Of a DNA stretch of 64,000 nucleotides, positions 58,431 through 64,000 are shown piece after piece. The stretch spans positions 248,749 to 312,748 of the forward strand of contig NZ_MRDM01000017.1 of assembly GCF_002008165.1 (NCBI RefSeq), given 5' to 3'. Positions within the stretch are counted from its first letter, which is position 1. Every line of letters begins with the position of its first letter. A program made the position numbers and the translations under genes. The stretch is from Rhizobium laguerreae. Lineage in GTDB: Bacteria; Pseudomonadota; Alphaproteobacteria; Rhizobiales; Rhizobiaceae. The notes under the pieces are model-generated. The model searched no databases. It saw only the letters and a list, made by a program, of their open reading frames with translations, and had not been told where the DNA came from.

Positions 58431-59267
58431 ATGAAAAGAAGCTTGTCCGGCATCTTCGCCGCATTGTTGATCGCGACAAATGCCTATTCCGCGGACTTCG
58501 CCCCTGCCGAACCTATCCCGGAGCAGCCGCCTGAGGTAACGGTCACCGAAGCGACCGGCTGGTACCTGCGCGGTGACGTCGGTTATGCCTTTACCGATCT
58601 GCGCGGCGCCCGCTATTTTCAGGGCAGCAACGCCACGGAAGTCGATTTCGACGACGCTGATCTCGATGACGCATGGACGATCGGTGGCGGTGTCGGTTAT
58701 CAGATCAACAGCTATCTGCGCACCGATCTGACCTTCGACTATCTCACCCAGGCGGATTTCAAGGGTTCGACGGTTGGGCAGTGCGGCTTTCCGCTGGTGG
58801 ATTGCACCTCGAGCGACCGCTCTTCGCTGACGGCCTATACACTGCTCGCCAATGCCTATGTCGATCTCGGCACCTATGGCTACGTCACGCCTTATGTCGG
58901 TGCTGGTATCGGTGGTTCCTACGTGAAGTGGAAGAACCTGCGCAACGTTGCCTGCGCCGATGACGGCAGCTTCTGCGACGACCAGGTCACGCATGGCGGC
59001 AAGGGCAACTGGCGTTTCACTTACGCCCTGATGGCCGGCGCCTCGATCGACGTGACCTGCAACGTCAAGGCCGATGTCGGCTATCGCTACCTGCATATCG
59101 ACGGCGGCAACATGTTCGGATATGCCGACAATGGCGGCCCGGGTCGCGACAAGGGTCTCAGCGTTCACGAAGCCCGCGTCGGTGCCCGCTATCTCTTCGG
59201 GGGCTGCGCCCAGGCGAGCTACGAACCGCCGCCGGAAATCCCGCTGCAGCAGCCTGTCTACAAGTAA
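58431..59267 (+). CDS. Omp25/Omp31-like outer membrane beta-barrel protein
   Basis: A 278-residue porin-like protein. It has a signal peptide (MKRSLSGIFAALLIATNAYSA), a Pro/Glu-rich linker, and an eight-stranded-type barrel (GWYLRGDVGYAFTDLRG, DDAWTIGGGVGYQINSYLRTDLTFDY, YVTPYVGAGIGGSYVKW, KADVGYRYLHIDGG, EARVGARYLFGG). It resembles the rhizobial and Brucella Omp25/31 group of surface proteins. The ATG at 58431 directly precedes the signal peptide. A perfect CtrA box lies upstream and a terminator follows. Confidence 0.87.
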   Translation: MKRSLSGIFAALLIATNAYSADFAPAEPIPEQPPEVTVTEATGWYLRGDVGYAFTDLRGARYFQGSNATEVDFDDADLDDAWTIGGGVGYQINSYLRTDLTFDYLTQADFKGSTVGQCGFPLVDCTSSDRSSLTAYTLLANAYVDLGTYGYVTPYVGAGIGGSYVKWKNLRNVACADDGSFCDDQVTHGGKGNWRFTYALMAGASIDVTCNVKADVGYRYLHIDGGNMFGYADNGGPGRDKGLSVHEARVGARYLFGGCAQASYEPPPEIPLQQPVYK

Positions 59268-59288
59268 GTTCGATCTCCCTGACACCAG

Positions 59289-59314
59289 AAGCCGCCCCCA
59301 ACCGGGCGGCTTTT
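59289..59314 (+). terminator. Rho-independent terminator of the porin gene
   Basis: AAGCCGCCC (59289-59297) pairs with GGGCGGCTT (59304-59312), followed by T residues, about 20 bases after the stop. Confidence 0.85.
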
Positions 59315-59351
59315 CGTATTGCGGCCCTACTGCTCGGCGTCAAAATATGTT

Positions 59352-59431
59352 CCCGCCGCGACGCTTCGATCTTGACTATGACGCGCCGGATCCATACACA
59401 CGGCGGCGGGACACCCTTCCCCAACGAAGGG
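59352..59431 (+). promoter_or_regulatory. Candidate serC-motif leader RNA
   Basis: Two hairpins precede serC: CCCGCCGC (59352-59359) with GCGGCGGG (59403-59410), and CCCTTC (59414-59419) with GAAGGG (59426-59431). A conserved two-hairpin 'serC motif' RNA upstream of serC-serA is known from Alphaproteobacteria and is thought to control these genes in cis. Position and two-stem layout match; I cannot verify the consensus bases. The second hairpin sits 25 bases before the start codon. Confidence 0.6.
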
Positions 59432-59455
59432 CTTTCTATCTGAGAGGATAGCATC

Positions 59456-60634
59456 ATGGCGAAGACCGCAAAGCCGGACATCCGTCCGCACAATACCCAT
59501 TTTTCTTCTGGCCCCTGCTCGAAGCGCCCCGGTTGGTCGCTCGAAGCCCTTTCCGACGCGGCCCTTGGCCGTTCGCACCGCGCGAAGGTCGGCAAGGCCA
59601 AGCTCAAGCAGGCCATCGACCTTACCCGTGAAATTCTCGAAGTGCCGGCGGATTACCGCATCGGCATCGTTCCGGCGTCCGACACCGGCGCCGTCGAAAT
59701 GGCGCTCTGGTCGCTGCTCGGCGAACGCGGTGTCGACATGCTCGCCTGGGAAAGCTTCGGCGCCGGCTGGGTCACCGATGTCGTCAAGCAGCTGAAGCTC
59801 AAGGATGTGCGCAAGCTCGAAGCCGGTTACGGCGAGCTTCCCGATCTCTCCGCCGTCGATTTCGACCGCGACGTCGTCTTCACCTGGAACGGCACCACCT
59901 CCGGCGTGCGCGTGCCGAACGCCGATTTCATCCCAGCCGACCGCAAGGGCCTGACGATCTGCGACGCCACCTCGGCCGCTTTCGCGCAGGCACTCGATTT
60001 CGCCAAGCTCGACGTCGTCACCTTCTCCTGGCAGAAGGTTCTGGGCGGCGAGGGCGCCCATGGCGTCATCATTCTTTCGCCGCGTGCCGTCGAGCGTCTG
60101 GTCACCTACACGCCGGCCTGGCCGCTGCCGAAGATCTTCCGCATGACCTCGGGCGGCAAGCTGACGGAGGGCATCTTCCAGGGCGAGACGATCAACACCC
60201 CGTCGATGCTCTGCGTCGAGGACTATATCGATGCGCTTGTCTGGGCGAAGGGCCTCGGCGGCCTCAAGGGGCTGATCGCGCGTGCCGATGCCAATGCCAA
60301 GGTCATCCACGATTTCGTCGCGGCAAACGACTGGATCGCCAATCTCGCCGTCAAGGCGGAAACGGCCTCCAACACTTCCGTCTGCCTGAAGATCGTCGAC
60401 AAGGACATCGCAGCGCTTGATGACGACGGCCAGGCGAATTTCGCCAAGGGCCTGGTCGGCCTCCTGGAAAAAGAAGGTGTCGCTTATGACGTCGGCCACT
60501 ACCGCGACGCGCCGTCGGGCCTGCGCATCTGGGCTGGCGCCACGATCGAGGCATCCGACATGCAGAAGCTGATGCCGTGGCTTTCCTGGGCCTTCGAAAC
60601 ACAGAAGGCGCAGCTCGCTCAGGCCGCCGCCTGA
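59456..60634 (+). CDS. serC: Phosphoserine aminotransferase
   Basis: A 392-residue PLP enzyme of the archaeal/alphaproteobacterial-type class V transaminases (MAKTAKPDIRPHNTHFSSGPCSKRPGW). The PLP lysine is in VTFSWQKVLGGEGAHGVI (about residue 197) and HYRDAPSGLRIWAGATIE follows near the end. It converts 3-phosphohydroxypyruvate to phosphoserine. GAGAGGAT precedes the ATG. It lies 80 bases before serA on the same strand, the two steps of serine synthesis together. Confidence 0.95.
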   Translation: MAKTAKPDIRPHNTHFSSGPCSKRPGWSLEALSDAALGRSHRAKVGKAKLKQAIDLTREILEVPADYRIGIVPASDTGAVEMALWSLLGERGVDMLAWESFGAGWVTDVVKQLKLKDVRKLEAGYGELPDLSAVDFDRDVVFTWNGTTSGVRVPNADFIPADRKGLTICDATSAAFAQALDFAKLDVVTFSWQKVLGGEGAHGVIILSPRAVERLVTYTPAWPLPKIFRMTSGGKLTEGIFQGETINTPSMLCVEDYIDALVWAKGLGGLKGLIARADANAKVIHDFVAANDWIANLAVKAETASNTSVCLKIVDKDIAALDDDGQANFAKGLVGLLEKEGVAYDVGHYRDAPSGLRIWAGATIEASDMQKLMPWLSWAFETQKAQLAQAAA

Positions 60635-60714
60635 GGTGATCGCATCCGGCTCCGCCATAGGGCGGAGCCTATTCCTGATTCATTCATCGCTGAACACTTT
60701 TGAAGGAGGCCCTC

Positions 60715-62310
60715 ATGGCACCTCGCGTTCTCGTATCCGACGAGTTGTCGGAAACCGCCGTCCAGATTTTTCGCGACCGCGGCGTCGAAGTCGATTTCGA
60801 ACCGCAGCTCGGCAAGGACAAAGACCGTCTGCTCGAAGTCATCGGCAAGTATGATGGCCTGGCCATCCGCTCCGCTACCAAGGTGACTGAAAAGATCATC
60901 GAGGGGGCGACGAACCTCAAGGTCGTCGGCCGTGCCGGCATCGGCGTCGACAATGTCGATATCCCGGCCGCCTCGCGCCGCGGCATCATCGTCATGAACA
61001 CGCCCTTCGGCAACTCGATCACGACGGCCGAACATGCGATCGCGCTGATGTTCGCCGTCGCCCGCCAACTTCCGGCCGCCGATACCTCGACGCAGGCCGG
61101 CAAGTGGGAGAAGTCGAAGTTCATGGGCGTCGAGATCACCGGCAAGACGCTCGGCGTCATCGGCGCCGGCAATATCGGCTCGATCGTCTGCGCCCGGGCC
61201 ATCGGCCTCAAAATGCACGTCGTCGCCTACGACCCGTTCCTTTCCAAGGAGCGTGCCGAAGAGATGGGCGTCACCAAGGTCGAGCTGGAAGAGCTTTTCG
61301 CCCGCGCCGACTTCATTACGCTGCATGTGCCGATGACCGACAAGACACGCGGCATCCTCAACAAGGAAGCGCTGGCGAAGACCAAGCCCGGCGTGCGCAT
61401 CATCAACTGCGCCCGCGGCGGCCTGGTCGATGAGGCCGCGCTTGCCGAGGCGATCAAGTCGGGTCATGTCGCCGGTGCCGCCTTCGACGTGTTCGAGGTC
61501 GAGCCCGCCAAGGAAAGCCCGCTCTTCGGCCTGCCGAACGTCGTCTGCACGCCGCATCTCGGTGCCTCGACGACCGAGGCGCAGGAAAACGTCGCTTTGC
61601 AGGTGGCCGAACAGATGGCGGATTACCTTGTCAACGGTGCCGTCTCCAACGCCATCAACATGCCGTCGATCACGGCTGAAGAAGCGCCGATCCTGAAGCC
61701 CTTCATCCGCCTTGCCGACGTTCTCGGCGCCTTCGTCGGCCAGGTCACCGAAGAGCCGATCAAGGAAATTGAAATCCTCTATGACGGCATCACTGCCAAC
61801 ATGAACACGCGGGCACTGACGAGTGCTGTGCTCGCCGGCCTCATCCGCCCGCAGGTCGCCGACGTCAACATGGTTTCGGCGCCGATCATGATCAAGGAAA
61901 AGGGCATCGTGCTCTCCGAGGTCAAGCGCGACAAAACCGGCGTCTTCGACGGCTATATCAAGCTGACGGTGACGACCGAAAGCATGACGCGCTCCGTCGC
62001 CGGCACGGTGTTTTCGGACGGCAAGCCGCGCTTCATCCAGATCAAGGGCATCAACCTCGATGCCGATGTCGGCTCGCACATGATCTATATCACCAATACC
62101 GACGTTCCCGGCATGATCGGCTTCATCGGCACGACGCTTGGTGCTGCCGGCGTCAACATTGCCAACTTCCAGCTCGGCCGTGACAAGCAGGGCGGCGACG
62201 CCATCGCACTGCTCTATGTCGACGGCAAGGTTGATGACGCCGTGCTTGCTGAGTTGACCGCCCACCAGGCAGTACGCCAGGCAAAACCGCTGACCTTCAA
62301 TATCGACTGA
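60715..62310 (+). CDS. serA: D-3-phosphoglycerate dehydrogenase
   Basis: A 531-residue long-form PGDH that starts serine synthesis. It has the nucleotide site TLGVIGAGNIGSIVCARA (about 147-164), active-site Arg and Glu regions (INCARGGLVDEAAL; VEPAKESPLFG), catalytic His in CTPHLGAST, an intervening ASB domain (about 325-450) and a C-terminal ACT domain (GSHMIYITNTDVPGMIGFIGTTLG) for serine feedback. The ATG at 60715 has AAGGAGG upstream. It ends at a strong terminator. Confidence 0.96.
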   Translation: MAPRVLVSDELSETAVQIFRDRGVEVDFEPQLGKDKDRLLEVIGKYDGLAIRSATKVTEKIIEGATNLKVVGRAGIGVDNVDIPAASRRGIIVMNTPFGNSITTAEHAIALMFAVARQLPAADTSTQAGKWEKSKFMGVEITGKTLGVIGAGNIGSIVCARAIGLKMHVVAYDPFLSKERAEEMGVTKVELEELFARADFITLHVPMTDKTRGILNKEALAKTKPGVRIINCARGGLVDEAALAEAIKSGHVAGAAFDVFEVEPAKESPLFGLPNVVCTPHLGASTTEAQENVALQVAEQMADYLVNGAVSNAINMPSITAEEAPILKPFIRLADVLGAFVGQVTEEPIKEIEILYDGITANMNTRALTSAVLAGLIRPQVADVNMVSAPIMIKEKGIVLSEVKRDKTGVFDGYIKLTVTTESMTRSVAGTVFSDGKPRFIQIKGINLDADVGSHMIYITNTDVPGMIGFIGTTLGAAGVNIANFQLGRDKQGGDAIALLYVDGKVDDAVLAELTAHQAVRQAKPLTFNID

Positions 62311-62331
62311 GTTTTTCCTCCCAAGGAAATG

Positions 62332-62365
62332 AAAAACCCGGCGCTGGAAACGGCGCCGGGTTTTT
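62332..62365. terminator. Bidirectional terminator between serA and the DUF-like gene
   Basis: AAAAACCCGGCGC (62332-62344) pairs with GCGCCGGGTTTTT (62353-62365), a 13-bp stem with T runs on both strands between convergent genes. Confidence 0.93.
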
Positions 62366-62386
62366 GCTGTTTCAGGAACAGACAAA

Positions 62387-62653
62387 TTAACGGTGCCGAC
62401 GTTTCCGGCGGACGAGCCTGCCGAAACGGGCGACATCGTCTTCAGCCTTGGTGCGGTGAAGGAAGGCGAGCCTGCTGCCGTCGAGGCCCTGAAAGAATTC
62501 GTCCCAGGAAATTTCTTCCTGTGTTTCCGAGGAAAAATCGACGCGGACGGTTTCGCTATCGCTCGCGTCCTTGATGCGGGCGGGATGGCCACCACGTTCT
62601 TCGATCCAGTGTCTGATCCTGCTGTAATCCGTCGTCGTGCCGAACCTGCCCAT
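62387..62653 (-). CDS. Conserved hypothetical protein (88 aa)
   Basis: The frame from the ATG at 62653 encodes MGRFGTTTDYSRIRHWIEERGGHP, then SSETQEEISWDEFFQGLDGS and a basic tail (RFGRLVRRKRRHR). The first half (RxWIExRGGxPA) recalls small 1,4-alpha-glucan-branching-enzyme-like helper proteins annotated in rhizobia, but this is weak. Family and function are not recognised. A GAGGG ribosome binding site precedes the start. It is convergent with serA and divergent from the GGDEF gene. Confidence 0.7.
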   Translation of the reverse strand: MGRFGTTTDYSRIRHWIEERGGHPARIKDASDSETVRVDFSSETQEEISWDEFFQGLDGSRLAFLHRTKAEDDVARFGRLVRRKRRHR

Positions 62654-62886
62654 GAAACCCTCCTCAGCAACTGGCTTGCGACTTCGATGCCCAGGAATGC
62701 ACGATCGAGAGAATTGTTCCATGGTGCCTCAATTATTTTATCGAGGCCCGAGATCGCGATGGCAGATCGCCGCTTTTGCACATTCTGAAGGCGGAAGCCT
62801 AAAGTTTAGCCCTGATTATGATTCTGATTTTATTTAACTTTTCCCGGTATAGAGCTGAGATCAGCATCAACCGCACGCGAATTTCC

Positions 62887-64000
62887 ATGGCCCTCTTGCA
62901 GAAGACCGAGCAGACCCAAGCATTAAACGACGACTTCCGGTCATTGTTTGCAACGCATCCGTCGCCGATGTGGGTCTATGATCCGGTAACGCTGCGCTTT
63001 CTCATCGTCAACGCGGCGGCGGCAGTACTTTACGGCTACGGCGCGGACGAGTACCAGCGCATGACGGTTCTGGAGATCCGCCCCGAGCATGAACGGGAGC
63101 GGATGATCGACGCCGTCAGCGGCCGTACCGACATGGAAAAGGCAGAGCGCTGGGTTCACCTCAAGGCGAGCGGCGAGACCTTCGAAGTGCTGACCTATGG
63201 CCGAGAAGTGCGTTTCGAGGGTCGGGCCGCAATCCTGGCAATCGTGCAGGATCGCACCGAGGTCAACGCCGCCAGACGCCAGATGAGCGATACCCGCTCG
63301 CTTCTCGACAGCATCGTCGATAACCTGCCCGTCGGCGTCTTCGTCAAGGACATGGAAGCGGACGGCCTTTACGTTCTCTTCAACGAGGCCTGCGGCGACA
63401 TCGTCGACATGAGGGCGGAGCACGTGGTCGGCCGAACCGACCGGGCGCTGTTTCCTCCTAACCAGACAGACGCCTTCCGCGAGCAGGATCGCCGGGCCTT
63501 CGAAACCAATGCGGCAATCAGCTTCGAGGAGACGATGCTGCGCGCAGATGGCGTGCCGCGCATCCTGCGCACCGTTAAACGCGCCCTGCCGACGCCGGAG
63601 GGCCATGCGCCGCGTTATCTGCTCGGCATCTCGCAGGACGTGACGGAGGAGCGCACCGTCGAGGCAAAGCTTGCCCATCTCGCCATGCACGATTCGCTCA
63701 CCGGCCTGCCGAACCGGGCGGCATTTTCCAGGCGTATCAACCAGCGGGTGGTCGAAGCAACCACCGACAGCCCGATCGCGCTGCTTTATATCGACGTCGA
63801 TCACTTCAAGCATATCAACGACAGCAAGGGACATGCCGCCGGCGACGCGCTGCTTTGCCAGGTGTCGGAGCGGCTGCTGCGGCTGGCGGAGGAGGGCGAT
63901 CTCGTCGCCCGCCTCGGCGGCGACGAATTCGCCCTCGTGCTGGAGCTCGGCGAGCCGGAGCGGGCGGGGCGTTTTGCGCAGCGGCTGCTCAAGGCGCTGA
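62887..64000 (+). CDS. PAS-PAS-GGDEF diguanylate cyclase, 3' end cut by window edge
   Basis: An open frame of 371 codons that runs off the window. Two PAS domains come first (about residues 15-130, PSPMWVYDPVTLRFLIVNAAA; about 140-255, DNLPVGVFVKDMEADGLYVLFNE). A GGDEF domain follows (about 270 onward, HDSLTGLPNRAAF, LLYIDVDHFKHIND, RLGGDEFALVL). The GGDEF motif is intact, so it should make cyclic di-GMP unless the missing part says otherwise; an EAL domain could follow beyond the edge. Signal unknown. Confidence 0.9.
   Translation, partial: MALLQKTEQTQALNDDFRSLFATHPSPMWVYDPVTLRFLIVNAAAAVLYGYGADEYQRMTVLEIRPEHERERMIDAVSGRTDMEKAERWVHLKASGETFEVLTYGREVRFEGRAAILAIVQDRTEVNAARRQMSDTRSLLDSIVDNLPVGVFVKDMEADGLYVLFNEACGDIVDMRAEHVVGRTDRALFPPNQTDAFREQDRRAFETNAAISFEETMLRADGVPRILRTVKRALPTPEGHAPRYLLGISQDVTEERTVEAKLAHLAMHDSLTGLPNRAAFSRRINQRVVEATTDSPIALLYIDVDHFKHINDSKGHAAGDALLCQVSERLLRLAEEGDLVARLGGDEFALVLELGEPERAGRFAQRLLKAL

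Noticed and set aside
60619..62781. A 720-codon open frame on the minus strand
   Set aside because: It is antisense to serA and has repetitive Asp/Gly/His-rich sequence without domains.

Overview
The window is a gene-dense, GC-rich stretch of chromosome from an alphaproteobacterium, almost certainly a Rhizobium of the Rhizobiaceae. This rests on the RcdA adaptor (DUF1465), the mprF (lpiA)-acvB (atvA) pair, a sqdB-D-C sulfolipid operon, an Omp25/31-type porin, a serC-serA pair behind a serC-motif-like leader, CtrA-type TTAA-N7-TTAA(C) boxes and the tolQRAB-pal-cpoB-tilS-ftsH-glmM order. I see no rRNA, tRNA, CRISPR array, prophage or insertion sequence.

Layout. 1-5 kb: an ECF42-type sigma factor (cut by the window edge) with its YciI/DGPF partner, a DUF1508 protein, an orphan Bug-type binding protein and an MsbA-like ABC exporter. 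5-8.4 kb: rpmE, rcdA, a candidate small RNA, a DUF1192 protein, an MFS transporter and a tiny membrane protein. 8.4-18.3 kb, all minus strand: phzF-like gene, class I fructose-bisphosphate aldolase, pgk, a K+/H+ antiporter, two small unknown genes, gapA and tkt. 18.6-19.5 kb: DUF4164, zapA and 6S RNA. 19.6-28.5 kb: accessory-type genes (epimerase, XRE and ArsR regulators, SRPBCC and VOC proteins, short 6-phosphogluconate dehydrogenase, DoxX) and the lysyl-phosphatidylglycerol pair mprF-acvB. 28.5-34.1 kb, minus: ruvC, ruvA and ruvB, separated by two VapBC-type toxin-antitoxin modules and followed by phosphoesterase, NUDIX and DinB-like genes. 34.3-41.8 kb: chemoreceptor, LLM oxidoreductase, yebC, a PNPOx-like protein, an MBL-fold protein, ymdB and 5-formyl-THF cyclo-ligase. 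41.9-45.6 kb, minus: an Ala-rich unknown and sqdBDC. 45.7-57.6 kb, plus: ybgC, tolQRA, a secreted TolA-C paralogue, tolB, pal, cpoB, tilS, ftsH, glmM. 57.9-64 kb: small unknown, porin, serC, serA, unknown, and a PAS-GGDEF protein cut by the edge.

How it fits together. Most genes are housekeeping: central carbon flow (tkt, gapA, pgk, fba, gnd), Holliday-junction processing, envelope constriction (Tol-Pal), membrane lipid tailoring (MprF/AcvB, SqdBDC), cell-cycle control (RcdA, ZapA, CtrA boxes) and serine synthesis.

The most unusual points are: two toxin-antitoxin modules threaded between ruvC, ruvA and ruvB with antitoxin ribosome binding sites buried in palindromes; a roughly 154-bp palindromic element read in frame through tilS; an extra exported TolA C-terminal domain between tolA and tolB; an apparent inversion that separates zapA-6S from the cyclo-ligase and ruvCAB from ybgC-tol; a structured candidate sRNA beside rcdA; and an apparently leaderless ArsR gene whose start codon lies inside its operator. 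No wholly new multi-gene system is evident; the ruv/TA arrangement and the tol-operon duplication come closest.
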